The translations under genes and the position numbers were made by a program. The notes under the pieces were generated by a model, which was not told the origin of the DNA, made no database searches, and saw only the letters and a list, made by a program, of their open reading frames with translations. Shown here one piece after another: positions 52,920 to 61,894 of a stretch of DNA of 64,000 nt. Origin of the DNA: JAGXRK01 sp963804005 (GTDB taxonomy: Bacteria; Bacteroidota; Ignavibacteria; Ignavibacteriales; Ignavibacteriaceae); assembly GCA_963804005.1 (NCBI GenBank), contig CAWDOP010000002.1:372001-436000 (forward strand). The letters are read 5' to 3'. Numbering within the stretch: the stretch's first letter is position 1; every line of letters starts with the position of its first letter.

Positions 52920-53711
52920 TTATATACTCAATTGCTTCCTGAACTTTTTCATAAGATTCAAAAAAATCTGTTCCGTCAATTCTTGCTCGTGAAGATTGTG
53001 AAATCCGGTCATCATTTCTGCAATAGAACTATCTTTCCCACCACTTTGATCTGAAACGTGAACAGATATAGCATATTTATTATTCTGAATTACAAAAAGA
53101 ACTGGAAGCTTCTCGCGGCTTGCCCAGTTCACGGCTTCATGAAATTCACCCTGACTCGTAGTTCCTTCACCACTGCTTACATAAGAAACATTTTTTTCAC
53201 CTTTTTTAACCGAGGCAAGAGCAGTTCCAACTGCTTGCAAAAATTGTGTTCCGGTCGGACTTGATTGTGAAGGTAAGTTAAATCTTGTTGATCCCCAATG
53301 GACGGGTAATTGTCTTCCACCACTTGCAGGATCATCTGCTTTGGCAAATGTTTGTAGAAAAACTTCTTCAGGAGTAATTCCAGCAGTTAATACCGTCGCT
53401 AAATCTCTGTAGTAAGGAAATAACCAATCTCTTTTAGGATCAAGCTGTAATCCAAGTGCAAGTTGAACAGCTTCATGACCGGAAGCAGAAATATGAAAAA
53501 ATGTTTTTCCCTGTTTCAACAGATTCATTGCTTTATTATCGAGAGTCCTGGCCAGGAGCATCTTTCTCAGAATATTTAAAAGCTCTGTTCGACTAAATTC
53601 TTTCTTTCCGCCTTTAATGGAGTTTTGTTTTCCTCCCTTTCCATTACCTGGAGGATTCGAAACTTTTTCCTTAACCTTCTGAATATCTTTGCTCATATTT
53701 TTCTTTGCCAT
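52920..53711 (-). CDS. 2-oxoacid dehydrogenase E1 alpha part of a frameshifted E1 fusion
   Basis: The 263-residue alpha part has a polar N-terminal extension rich in Lys/Gly, then LNILRKMLLARTLDNKAMNLLKQGKTFFHISASGHEAVQLALGL and the thiamine-diphosphate segment VSYVSSGEGTTSQGEFHEAVNWASREKLPVLFVIQNNKYAISV (G-E-G-T-T-x18-24-NN). The frame breaks after FHNL near 52990; the last about 20 residues are out-of-frame sequence. E1 alpha decarboxylates the 2-oxoacid and loads the lipoyl arm of E2. Confidence 0.85.
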   Translation of the reverse strand: MAKKNMSKDIQKVKEKVSNPPGNGKGGKQNSIKGGKKEFSRTELLNILRKMLLARTLDNKAMNLLKQGKTFFHISASGHEAVQLALGLQLDPKRDWLFPYYRDLATVLTAGITPEEVFLQTFAKADDPASGGRQLPVHWGSTRFNLPSQSSPTGTQFLQAVGTALASVKKGEKNVSYVSSGEGTTSQGEFHEAVNWASREKLPVLFVIQNNKYAISVHVSDQSGGKDSSIAEMMTGFHNLHEQELTEQIFLNLMKKFRKQLSI

Positions 53712-53725
53712 TAAAAACCTTTTTA

Positions 53726-54433
53726 TTATTGAGTGATTAACTCAGGTTTTATAAGTTCATTCCTTGAAATAGTTTCAATAGAATCATACTCAAATACTTC
53801 TTTAAAGTGTTTAAGTAATAATGTTTTAACCAAACCTATCTCAACAGTTTTATTAGTCTCTTTACTCAGAGAAGTAACATCTTTATCCGAAATTCCACAT
53901 GGAATTATTCCATTAAATAAACTAAGATCTGTATTTACATTAAATGCGAATCCATGCATCGTAACCCATCGACTAACTTTAATTCCGATAGCTGCAATTT
54001 TTTTGTCGTCAATCCAGACACCTGTGTATTTTGGATCCCTTTTACCAATCAAACCGAATTCAAAACAAACCTTTATAAGGCCTTCTTCAAGTGCACGAAG
54101 GTATTTATGAGTATCCTGATGCCATTCATTCAGATTGATGATAGGATAACCAACAATTTGTCCCGGTCCGTGATATGTAATATCGCCGCCGCGGTCAATA
54201 TCATAAACAGAAATATTATTTTCTTTTAGAAACTCTTCGTTCCCTACCAGATGCGATCTATCAGCAGTTTTGCCAAAAGTATAAGTATTAGGATGTTCTA
54301 GAAGAAGCAAATGATCTTTTGATTTACCTGTAACTCTTTTTTCGTGAATTCTATACTGCAAATCCCACGCTTCTTTATAATCAACAAAACCTAGATCTGC
54401 GTAATAAAGTATTTTATTTTTATTTTCAATCAA
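53726..54433 (-). CDS. lipB: Octanoyl-ACP:protein octanoyltransferase
   Basis: The 235-residue transferase attaches octanoate to lipoyl domains for LipA to sulfurate. Typical motifs are DIDRGGDITYHGPGQIVGYPI (the catalytic-lysine region follows in KIAAIGIKVSRWVTMHGFAFNV), GVWIDDKK, and the catalytic cysteine in IIPCGISDKDVTSL. It sits between lpdA and the E1 gene in the operon that encodes its acceptor proteins, 14 bases from the E1 start. Confidence 0.96.
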   Translation of the reverse strand: MIENKNKILYYADLGFVDYKEAWDLQYRIHEKRVTGKSKDHLLLLEHPNTYTFGKTADRSHLVGNEEFLKENNISVYDIDRGGDITYHGPGQIVGYPIINLNEWHQDTHKYLRALEEGLIKVCFEFGLIGKRDPKYTGVWIDDKKIAAIGIKVSRWVTMHGFAFNVNTDLSLFNGIIPCGISDKDVTSLSKETNKTVEIGLVKTLLLKHFKEVFEYDSIETISRNELIKPELITQ

Positions 54434-54466
54434 TTTTTTCTTACTCTTTCTCTTAATCTTACTCTA

Positions 54467-55870
54467 TTAAATATGAATAGCTTCGCCATAAGCTTGTGCA
54501 GCGGCTTCCATAATCGATTCAGATAAAGTCGGGTGCGCGTGAACTGTTTTGATTAATGAATGACCTGTAGCTTCCATCGCACGGGCTAACACAACTTCTG
54601 CAATAAGTTCTGTAGCTTCAGAACCTATTATATGACCGCCAAGCAGTTCACCATATTTAGCATCAAAAATAAGTTTAACGAACCCCTCCCTCTCGCCAAC
54701 AGCAAAAGCTTTTCCGCTTGCCATAAATGGAAACTTGCCAATCTTCAGTTCATAACCAAGTTCTATAGCTTTCTTTTCTGTAAGTCCAACACTGGCAACT
54801 TGAGGCTGGCAGTAAGTGCATCCCGGAATGTTTTTATAATCGACGGGCGGATTATTTATTCCTTTGATTTGTTCAACGCAATGAATTCCTTCAGCAGAAG
54901 CAACGTGCGCTAACCAGGGTGGACCAATCACATCACCAATTGCATAAATACCGGGAATATTAGTTTCATAAGTTTCCTTATTAACTTTAATATGATTTTT
55001 GAACAATTCAACACCTAATTTTTCAAGACCAAATCCTTCAACATTTCCAATAACTCCAATTGCACATAGGGCTTTATCAGCTGTTAATTCTTTCTTTTCA
55101 CCATTTTGATTAATTATAACTTTTACTTTTTTTTCTTTTGTTTCAGCTTTTTCAACGGTCGTCTTCGTATAGATTTCAATTCCGCGTTTCTTAAAACTTT
55201 TCTCAAGAGTTTGAGAAACTTCTACATCTTCTATCGGAAGGATATTATCCATCATTTCAATTACAGTTACCTTTGTTCCGAGAACAGAATAAAAGTATGC
55301 GAACTCAATTCCAATTGCTCCTGCACCAATGATGATAAGTTCTTTTGGCTGATCGGAAAGATTCATCGCTTCCGTGCTAGTAATAATATTTTTATAATCT
55401 AAAGGAATGTTTGGAATTGACCTTGGTCTTGCTCCAGTTGCAATTATAATTTTATCTGCTGTAATTGAATCTGTTTTTTTACTTTCATTATCATAAATAT
55501 CAATTTGGTTTTTTGATGATAGTTTGCCAAATCCTTTTATCCTGTCAACTTTATTTTTCTTAACTAAGAGTTCAACGTTCTTTGTGATTCTATCAGAAAT
55601 ACTCCGGCTTCTTTTGATAATTTCATTAAAGTTAAAGCTTATATCTTCAGCATAGATTCCAAAATCTTTTCCATGATTCTGAATGGTATCATATATTTCA
55701 GCATTTTTAAGAAGAGATTTAGTAGGAATACAACCCCAATTCAAGCAAATTCCTCCTAATTTATCCTTATCAATTACTACTGTTTTGAATCCTAACTGAA
55801 TCGCACGAATCGCAGCTACATACCCACCGGGACCACCACCTAAAATTGCAATTTCGTAGTGTTTTGGCAT
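54467..55870 (-). CDS. lpdA: Dihydrolipoyl dehydrogenase (E3)
   Basis: The 467-residue FAD enzyme reoxidises dihydrolipoamide with NAD. It has the FAD site GGGPGGYVAAIRA, redox cysteines in GGICLNWGCIPTKSLL, the NAD site IGAGAIGIEFAYF, YAIGDVIGPPWLAHVAS, and the catalytic HAHPTLSESI at the C-terminus. It heads the dehydrogenase/lipoate operon (lpdA, lipB, E1, E2, lipA); the 468-base region upstream should contain the promoter. Confidence 0.97.
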   Translation of the reverse strand: MPKHYEIAILGGGPGGYVAAIRAIQLGFKTVVIDKDKLGGICLNWGCIPTKSLLKNAEIYDTIQNHGKDFGIYAEDISFNFNEIIKRSRSISDRITKNVELLVKKNKVDRIKGFGKLSSKNQIDIYDNESKKTDSITADKIIIATGARPRSIPNIPLDYKNIITSTEAMNLSDQPKELIIIGAGAIGIEFAYFYSVLGTKVTVIEMMDNILPIEDVEVSQTLEKSFKKRGIEIYTKTTVEKAETKEKKVKVIINQNGEKKELTADKALCAIGVIGNVEGFGLEKLGVELFKNHIKVNKETYETNIPGIYAIGDVIGPPWLAHVASAEGIHCVEQIKGINNPPVDYKNIPGCTYCQPQVASVGLTEKKAIELGYELKIGKFPFMASGKAFAVGEREGFVKLIFDAKYGELLGGHIIGSEATELIAEVVLARAMEATGHSLIKTVHAHPTLSESIMEAAAQAYGEAIHI

Positions 55871-56338
55871 TTTATCAATCCTATTTCTAGTTATTGGGTT
55901 TGCAAATATAGACGCTCATTTTATAAAATAAAACTATGAAAAACTAATTTTTGACCCGTTAGTCATTTATAAATTATTAGTATTCGATTTTAAGAATTAG
56001 AAATCGAAACCTTGCTAGAACTCCCAAATCTTACTCTACAATATTTGGATTAATTTTTGAGAAAATGGATAAAAATAAATTACAATTTTGAGTTATTTAG
56101 AAGCAATACTTATGGGAGTTTCTGCAGGACTTTATAGGTGGGACTAGTTTTAACCGTTTTGTTTATTCTATATGCAGGAGTAATAGATTGCAGCAGGCAA
56201 AGTTTTTCCTATTGAAAAAAATGAATTGGTCAAAACTTGATGCCGCAGACTTAGAGATTAAGAAAAACAAAATGAATTGAAACATCACACCCCTTGAATT
56301 CAAAATCGATAAACGAAAATAAGGGTTGTGATATAGAT
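55871..56338. other. Gene-free region upstream of lpdA
   Basis: No convincing gene lies in these 468 bases. Short reading frames exist on both strands (for example about 56 codons ending near 56279 on the plus strand and a 78-codon frame on the minus strand that runs into the NTF2-like gene), but none has a start signal or recognisable sequence. The region must carry the promoter of the lpdA operon on the minus strand. I see no repeat or terminator. Confidence 0.5.
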
Positions 56339-56833
56339 TTAATACCTTACTGCTTGCCCTTTTACCGGCATTGATGTATGCATCATAACAATTCCCCATT
56401 GGTCATCCTCTTTATTCATAACACCTGTTGTTCTTATATTTTCAAGAGTATATTTATCATCACCCGATTTTACAAACCAATTTACACGCATATAAAACCA
56501 GCCGCTTAGTCCGGTTGGACACATCTTTACAACTTTATCTCTTACCGAAAGTTTTACTTCATCAACTGATTCATAAAAGCGTTGTTGTTCCTGAAGTAAA
56601 GATTCCCGTTCAACCCAAAGTTCTTTTTCATCCGTCCCCAGAATGATTATATCAGATTTAGGTGAAAAACAATTTCTGAGCAAATCAATATTTTGTGTTT
56701 CATGGGCAGTTTGATAGTCCTCAAGAACACTCAGAACCTCATTGCGAGTAGTGGTCATATCGATGTCATCAGTGCCGCAGGAAGTAATAAATAGAGAAGA
56801 AATAAGAATAGTAATGAATGATAATCCTCTCAT
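56339..56833 (-). CDS. NTF2/SnoaL-like lipoprotein
   Basis: The 164-residue protein has a lipoprotein signal ending in FITSC (Cys19), then an alpha-plus-beta domain of the NTF2-like/SnoaL-type fold: RNEVLSVLEDYQTAHETQNIDLLRNCFS, IIILGTDEKELWVERESLLQEQQ, a beta-sheet with GWFYMRVNWFV and QWGIVMMHTSMPV at the end. Related domains occur as ketosteroid-isomerase-like enzymes or ligand-binding proteins; no catalytic residues can be assigned. It is a single gene on the minus strand, divergent to the MerR gene. Confidence 0.8.
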   Translation of the reverse strand: MRGLSFITILISSLFITSCGTDDIDMTTTRNEVLSVLEDYQTAHETQNIDLLRNCFSPKSDIIILGTDEKELWVERESLLQEQQRFYESVDEVKLSVRDKVVKMCPTGLSGWFYMRVNWFVKSGDDKYTLENIRTTGVMNKEDDQWGIVMMHTSMPVKGQAVRY

Positions 56834-57143
56834 TGCGTTCTCCTTTCAAATTAATTGTAGAAGATCAGATGAGAAAACAACTTAAATTTTTATGCTGTTA
56901 TCCATATATTAATAAAAAAACTATTGAAATATATAAATAAATCAACCATAGTCAATCTTGCTTGCTATCAATCAAATGTTTGTAATAAATAATACTTCAT
57001 ATTTCTCATTTATTGGAATTTGAACTTATATCTTTCTTTCAAATGAAAATTTGTATCATTTTTTATGGGAATATTCAACAAATAATCAACATTTCTTAAA
57101 TGGCAAACAAGTTGATATTTATAAATATCAATTATTGAATACT
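56834..57143. other. Intergenic region upstream of the sulfur cluster
   Basis: These 310 bases separate the NTF2-like lipoprotein gene from the MerR gene and hold both promoters. A 7-bp inverted repeat, ATTTGAA at 57018-57024 and TTCAAAT at 57038-57044, lies about 100 bases before the MerR start and is a candidate operator. No other structure is clear. The sequence is very AT-rich. Confidence 0.35.
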
Positions 57144-57581
57144 ATGAACGAAGACTATTTTAAGCCAAAATACCCAATAAGGAATGCTGCGAAATTACTT
57201 GGTATTTCTGTTCACACTTTAAGAATGTATGAACGCGAAGGTTTAATACTTCCATATCAGAAAGATACCGGGCATAGACTTTATTCCGACTCCGATATCG
57301 AACGTTTACAGTGTATAAGAACAGCAATTAAGGAAAAGAAAATCAGCATTGCAGGAATAAAATCTCTTTTCTCTATGATTCCCTGCTGGCAGATAATTCA
57401 TTGTGCCGAAGAAGATAGAAAAAATTGTCGGGCATATGCAGAATCAAAACGACCATGCTGGAATTATAATCACATAAATAATCTTTGTGCATCAATTGAG
57501 TGTGTGGATTGTCAAGTTTATATTTCATTTCAAGATTGCTCCACGGTTAAAGAAGCTATAAAAAATATCCCTCAGTCATAA
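57144..57581 (+). CDS. MerR-family regulator with a Cys-rich two-CW-like tail
   Basis: The 145-residue regulator begins with the MerR winged helix (PIRNAAKLLGISVHTLRMYEREGLILPYQKDTGHRLYSDSDIERLQCIRTAIKE). I chose the ATG at 57144, just before this domain, over an ATG at 57051. After the DNA-binding domain there is a short linker and a cysteine-rich tail containing two C-W motifs, PCWQIIHC and PCWNYNHINNLC, then ECVDCQVY: nine cysteines in all. This resembles the two-CW domain and could bind a metal or sense thiol/sulfur state. It is followed after 4 bases by the molybdoenzyme gene, so it probably regulates this cluster. Confidence 0.88.
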   Translation: MNEDYFKPKYPIRNAAKLLGISVHTLRMYEREGLILPYQKDTGHRLYSDSDIERLQCIRTAIKEKKISIAGIKSLFSMIPCWQIIHCAEEDRKNCRAYAESKRPCWNYNHINNLCASIECVDCQVYISFQDCSTVKEAIKNIPQS

Positions 57582-57585
57582 CAAT

Positions 57586-59787
57586 ATGAACTCATTATCA
57601 AGAAGAAAATTTCTAAAAATCAGCAGTGCAACAGTTTTAACAGCCGCTACGCTCACAGGTTCCATTAACACGATTGTAAAAAGTGCTGACAAAATAAATG
57701 GTAATAAAGAAAAAGGTATTCGCAAAGTAGCTACTTATTGCGATATCTGTTTTTGGAAATGTGGCACAATAGCTTATGTAAGAGATGGTAAGCTATGGAA
57801 AGTTGAAGGTAATCCTTTAGATCCACTGAGTAAAGGAAGATTATGCCCGCGCGGAACCGGCGGAGTTGGTGCACATTATGATCCTGACAGATTAAAATCT
57901 CCGCTGATAAGAAAAAGTCATCGTGGAGAAGAAAAATGGATTGAAGTTACATGGGATGAAGCTTTCGATTATATAGCCGAAAAGATGAAAAAGATAAAAG
58001 CTAATTACGGACCTGAAGCTGTTGCTCTTTTCAGTCACGGTGTTGGTGGAAACTTTTTGAAGCATACAATAAAAGCTTATGGCTCTCCAAATATTTCAGC
58101 TCCCTCGTTTGCACAATGCAGAGGTCCAAGAGATGTTGGATTTCGCTTAACTTTTGGTGAAGACATAAGTTCACCCGAGAGAACTGATATTAGAAATGCA
58201 AAGTGTATTGTGTTGATTGGTTCACATCTTGGTGAGAACATGCACAATACACAAGTGCAGGAATTTTCTCATGCTATTGAACAAAATGCCAGCATAATTG
58301 TAGTTGATCCTCGTTATTCAATTGCAGCGAGTAAAGCAAAATATTATTTGCCTATAAAACCGGGAACCGACCTTGCGTTAATTCTTGCCTGGATGAATGT
58401 AATTGTTAATGAAAATATATACGATACGGAATTTGTTAGTAACTATGGATTCGGCTTCGAACAATTTGCTACAGAAATTCAGCAATACACCCCTGAATGG
58501 GCTTATCCTGAAACAGGAATTGAACCTGATGTTATTCGTGCTACAGCAAGAGAGATGGCAAGATTCAAACCTGCAACTCTCATTCATCCCGGTAGACACG
58601 TTACTTGGTATGGCGATGATGCTCAGCGCAGCCGCGCTATAGCTATGTTAAATGCTCTTATGGGAAATTGGGGACGCAAAGGTGGTTTTTATTATCCTCA
58701 AAGTATGGATGTTATTAGTTATCCATATCCGGGATATCCTCACTCTGAAAAAGGAAAGGTTGATAATCCGAATAATAAATATCCATTTGCACACGAAACT
58801 ATTACAAATGGAATTCGTGAAGCAACTTTAACCGGTAAGCCATATCCCATTAAAGGCTGGTTTGTTTATGCTACCAATTTGATTCATTCTTTACCGAATG
58901 AAAAAGAAACTATTAAAGCAATTCAAAATTTGGACTTGATGGTTGCCATTGATGTGATACCAAGTGAAATTACCGGTTGGGCAGATGTTGTCTTACCGGA
59001 ATCGATTTATCTTGAACGGCATGATGAACTTAATGTTGAGTGGTTTCGTGATCCTTTTATTGCAATTCGTCAGCCTGTAGTTGATCCACCAAATGATCAA
59101 AAACCGAATTGGTGGATTGCAAAGAAACTTGCTGAACGATTAGACCTTGGACATTATTTCCCGTGGAAAAATATTGAAGAATATCTTGAACATAGAATAA
59201 CCAACTCCGGTTATGATTTTAATGAATTAAAACAAAAAGGTATTATTCGCGGAACAAAACAACCAATCTATTTTGATGAAGGTGTTCCTGTCGAATTTCC
59301 TACTCCATCTGGTAAAGTGGAATTTTATTCACTTCAACTTGCTGAAGCAGGATTCGATCCTGTTCCCAAATATAAAAAACCGAATGAAGGACCTTCCGGA
59401 TATTTCAGATTACTTTACGGGCGAGCACCTGTCCATTCATTTTCAAGAACACAATCTAATCCTGTTCTTAAAGATATGATGAATGAAAATGAAGTTTGGA
59501 TTAATACAGATGTTGCTCAACGTTACGGAATAGAAAATGGAAAATATATCAGATTAAAAAATCAGGATGGTGTAATAAGTAATAAAGTTAAAGTAAGAGT
59601 AACAGAGAGAATCAGAACCGATTGCGTTTATATGGTTCATGGATTTGGCCACACGTCAAAAGGTTTGCGTGGTGCTTATCTCAAAGGTGCAAGCGATGCT
59701 CAACTGATAACAAATTATGTAATTGATCCTCTTATGGGCGGCACAGCAATGAATGTAAATTTTGTGACATTCGAGGCGGAGGTCTAA
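57586..59787 (+). CDS. Polysulfide/thiosulfate-reductase-like molybdopterin oxidoreductase, catalytic subunit
   Basis: The 733-residue enzyme has a Tat signal (RRKFLK, residues 6-11), so it acts in the periplasm. The N-terminal [4Fe-4S] ligands are C52-x2-C55-x3-C59-x27-C87. The putative molybdenum ligand is Cys178 in SFAQCRGPRD. The C-terminal domain ends with the usual GTAMNVN-type region. It is closest in pattern to PsrA/PhsA-like enzymes, which reduce polysulfide or thiosulfate, but sulfite- or tetrathionate-type enzymes cannot be excluded. It is followed by a four-cluster ferredoxin subunit and an NrfD-like membrane subunit, the full PsrABC set. Confidence 0.88.
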   Translation: MNSLSRRKFLKISSATVLTAATLTGSINTIVKSADKINGNKEKGIRKVATYCDICFWKCGTIAYVRDGKLWKVEGNPLDPLSKGRLCPRGTGGVGAHYDPDRLKSPLIRKSHRGEEKWIEVTWDEAFDYIAEKMKKIKANYGPEAVALFSHGVGGNFLKHTIKAYGSPNISAPSFAQCRGPRDVGFRLTFGEDISSPERTDIRNAKCIVLIGSHLGENMHNTQVQEFSHAIEQNASIIVVDPRYSIAASKAKYYLPIKPGTDLALILAWMNVIVNENIYDTEFVSNYGFGFEQFATEIQQYTPEWAYPETGIEPDVIRATAREMARFKPATLIHPGRHVTWYGDDAQRSRAIAMLNALMGNWGRKGGFYYPQSMDVISYPYPGYPHSEKGKVDNPNNKYPFAHETITNGIREATLTGKPYPIKGWFVYATNLIHSLPNEKETIKAIQNLDLMVAIDVIPSEITGWADVVLPESIYLERHDELNVEWFRDPFIAIRQPVVDPPNDQKPNWWIAKKLAERLDLGHYFPWKNIEEYLEHRITNSGYDFNELKQKGIIRGTKQPIYFDEGVPVEFPTPSGKVEFYSLQLAEAGFDPVPKYKKPNEGPSGYFRLLYGRAPVHSFSRTQSNPVLKDMMNENEVWINTDVAQRYGIENGKYIRLKNQDGVISNKVKVRVTERIRTDCVYMVHGFGHTSKGLRGAYLKGASDAQLITNYVIDPLMGGTAMNVNFVTFEAEV

Positions 59788-59788
59788 G

Positions 59789-60328
59789 ATGGCAAGATTT
59801 GCAATGGTAATTGATACAAAAAAGTGTGTTGGCTGTATGGATTGTGTTGTTGCCTGTAAAACAGAAAACAATGTTCCCGAAGGTTACAATCGTGATTGGA
59901 TAAACTACGAATCAATCGGAAAATTTCCTGAACTTAGTATGGAGATAAGATCAGAAAGGTGCAATCATTGCGAAAATCCACCTTGTGTTTCCTGCTGCCC
60001 AACTGGCGCAAGTCACGTTAGTGAATTAGGTGAGATAGTATTGGTTCATCACGATCTGTGCACAGGATGCAAAGCTTGTCTGGCTTCCTGTCCTTACGAT
60101 GCAAGATTCATAAATCCTGAAGGATATGCAGACAAATGTACATTCTGTTCACATCGTGTTGAAAAAGGATTGAAACCTGCCTGCGTGTCTGTATGCCCGA
60201 CATATTGTATGTATTTCGGTGACCTTGATGATCCGCAAAGTGAAGTAAGTAAACTTCTTGCAAAACGGAAATATAAAACACTTATTCCCGAAGCCGGAAC
60301 TAAACCACACGTTTATTATTTGATTTAA
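59789..60328 (+). CDS. PsrB/PhsB-like four-cluster ferredoxin subunit
   Basis: The 179-residue electron-transfer subunit has four cysteine groups: CVGCMDCVVACK, CNHCENPPCVSCCP, CTGCKACLASCP and CTFCSHRVEKGLKPACVSVCP. These give four [4Fe-4S] clusters, as in PsrB, PhsB, NrfC and DmsB. It links the quinol-oxidising (or reducing) membrane subunit to the molybdoenzyme and has no signal of its own; such subunits are exported with the Tat-bearing partner. The gene starts one base after the catalytic-subunit stop. Confidence 0.93.
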   Translation: MARFAMVIDTKKCVGCMDCVVACKTENNVPEGYNRDWINYESIGKFPELSMEIRSERCNHCENPPCVSCCPTGASHVSELGEIVLVHHDLCTGCKACLASCPYDARFINPEGYADKCTFCSHRVEKGLKPACVSVCPTYCMYFGDLDDPQSEVSKLLAKRKYKTLIPEAGTKPHVYYLI

Positions 60329-60342
60329 AGATTATAAATATT

Positions 60343-61293
60343 ATGAACGAATTATATTCAACCAGAAATAATCACCTAATAGACCCAAATGTACATGTTT
60401 GGGGATGGGAAATTCCTGTTTATCTTTTTATTGGCGGCCTCGTTGCCGGGATGATGATAATTTCAGGCTATTTTATTTTCAAAGGAAGGTATAAAGAACA
60501 TCTTTGCTCCTGTCTTTACCTACCTGTTATAAGTATGATAGTATTAAGCCTTGGTATGTTTACATTATTTCTTGACATAGAATATAAAATTCATGTCTGG
60601 AGATTTTACACAACTTTTCAAATAACATCACCAATGTCATGGGGATCCTGGATTCTTATAATTGTTTATCCGGCTTTGATTGCAATGCTTTTAATTAATC
60701 CATCTGATTATTTGAAAGAAAAAATTCCTTTTGTTAAAAAGATAAATGAATTGTTATCTAAACATCCTTATCTAATTAAAAACATAGGAATTGCAAACAT
60801 GATTTTAGGTGGAATGTTGGGAATTTATACCGGTGTTCTGCTTAGCTCACTCGTTGCAAGACCATTGTGGAACAGCAGCATTCTTGGGATGTTATTCCTT
60901 GTTTCAGGATTGTCATCTGCTGCCGCCTTTGTTCATATGATTGCAAAAGATAAATATGAACGAGAACTACTCGCAAAAGCTGATAATGGTTTTCTTATAA
61001 TTGAACTTTTCATCTTTCTTTTATTCTTTATCGGGCTTTTTACAACGGCCCAGGTTCATATTGATGCAGCAAATTTACTGCTCATCGGTCCTTATGCACC
61101 TGTATTTTGGGTTTTTGTAATAGGACTTGGAATAGTAATTCCTTTATTCATACAATCACTTGCTGTTAATCACAAAATACAACATACTCCTATTGCACCG
61201 ATTCTTGTTATTCTAGGAGGATTACTTTTGAGATTTATAATTGTAGAAGCCGGTCAATACAGTGGCTGGATTACAACAACATTAGCTAAATAG
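60343..61293 (+). CDS. NrfD/PsrC-like membrane quinol subunit
   Basis: The 316-residue protein has about nine transmembrane helices and the NrfD-family pattern: VHVWGWEIPVYLFIGGLVAGMMIISGYF near the N-terminus, LFLDIEYKIHVWRFYTTFQITSPMSWGSWILI, and WNSSILGMLFLVSGLSSAAAFVHMI. It anchors the complex and exchanges electrons with menaquinone. It is the third gene of a PsrABC-type set and lies 20 bases from the split transporter genes. Confidence 0.93.
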   Translation: MNELYSTRNNHLIDPNVHVWGWEIPVYLFIGGLVAGMMIISGYFIFKGRYKEHLCSCLYLPVISMIVLSLGMFTLFLDIEYKIHVWRFYTTFQITSPMSWGSWILIIVYPALIAMLLINPSDYLKEKIPFVKKINELLSKHPYLIKNIGIANMILGGMLGIYTGVLLSSLVARPLWNSSILGMLFLVSGLSSAAAFVHMIAKDKYERELLAKADNGFLIIELFIFLLFFIGLFTTAQVHIDAANLLLIGPYAPVFWVFVIGLGIVIPLFIQSLAVNHKIQHTPIAPILVILGGLLLRFIIVEAGQYSGWITTTLAK

Positions 61294-61312
61294 TTATTAG
61301 TGGAGAATATAA

Positions 61313-61894
61313 ATGTCGTCAATATCAAATGATCTAAATGAAAAAATATCTTCTGCTGTTGAAGAGAAGAAAGCAGAAAAGGTTTCTAAACCTTACTGGA
61401 ATCCTTATTTATCCGGAATCGGATTAGGACTCGTTCTTCTTGCAGCTTTTGTAATTATGGGAAGAGGACTTGGTGCATCAGGTGCATTCTCATCTCTGGT
61501 CGCAGTAGGAGTTGATAAAATTGCTCCTTTACACGCTCAATCGAATCAGTTCTTTCAGGGATATCTCGGAGATGGAACGACCAACCCGTTGAAAGATTGG
61601 TTAGTTTTTGAAGTACTGGGTGTCTTTGTGGGCGGTTTTATTTCAGGCGCCTTAGGCGGAAGAATAAAAAAGACAATCGAAAAAGGTGAAAGAATTTCTA
61701 TCAAAGGCAGGTTATTATTTGCTTTCATCGGTGGCGGTTTAATGGGATTTGGCGCAAAGCTTGCACGAGGCTGCACAAGCGGACAAGCTATAACCGGTGG
61801 TGCTTTACTTAACGTTGGAAGCTGGGCTTTTATGTTGATGGTTTTTGCAGGAGCTTATGCTGCTGCTTACTTTATGAGGAGACAATGGATATGA
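61313..61894 (+). CDS. YeeE/YedE-family transporter, first half
   Basis: The 193-residue membrane protein has a short polar N-terminus, about five transmembrane helices and the conserved C-containing segment FGAKLARGCTSGQAITGGALLNVGSWAFM. This is one of the cysteine-centred motifs that in YeeE (TsuA) guide thiosulfate through the membrane. Full-length YeeE proteins carry two such halves; here they are two genes. It overlaps the second half by 4 bases as an ATGA. Confidence 0.9.
   Translation: MSSISNDLNEKISSAVEEKKAEKVSKPYWNPYLSGIGLGLVLLAAFVIMGRGLGASGAFSSLVAVGVDKIAPLHAQSNQFFQGYLGDGTTNPLKDWLVFEVLGVFVGGFISGALGGRIKKTIEKGERISIKGRLLFAFIGGGLMGFGAKLARGCTSGQAITGGALLNVGSWAFMLMVFAGAYAAAYFMRRQWI

Larger units (their letters stand above)
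51592..53711 (-). pseudogene. Fused E1 alpha-beta 2-oxoacid dehydrogenase gene with a one-base frameshift (reconstructed)
   Basis: Read with one base added at about 52990, the frame gives a single protein of about 706 residues in which E1 alpha runs into E1 beta. The alpha frame ends EMMTGFHNL and then loses homology, while the other frame continues RARIDGTDFFESYEKVQEA, the expected E1 alpha sequence. The span is 2120 bases, three times 706 plus two, fitting loss of one base. Fused alpha-beta E1 proteins are known in Bacteroidetes. A real mutation or an assembly error is possible; the rest of the operon is intact. Confidence 0.8.

Noticed and set aside
56097..56279. An open stretch of about 58 codons on the plus strand in the gap upstream of lpdA
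   Set aside because: There is no start codon with a binding site and no resemblance to any family; the opposite strand is also open here, which suggests chance or an old, decayed gene.
56163..56399. A 78-codon minus-strand frame overlapping the NTF2-like gene
   Set aside because: It is out of frame with, and overlaps, the lipoprotein gene that has a clear lipobox and fold.
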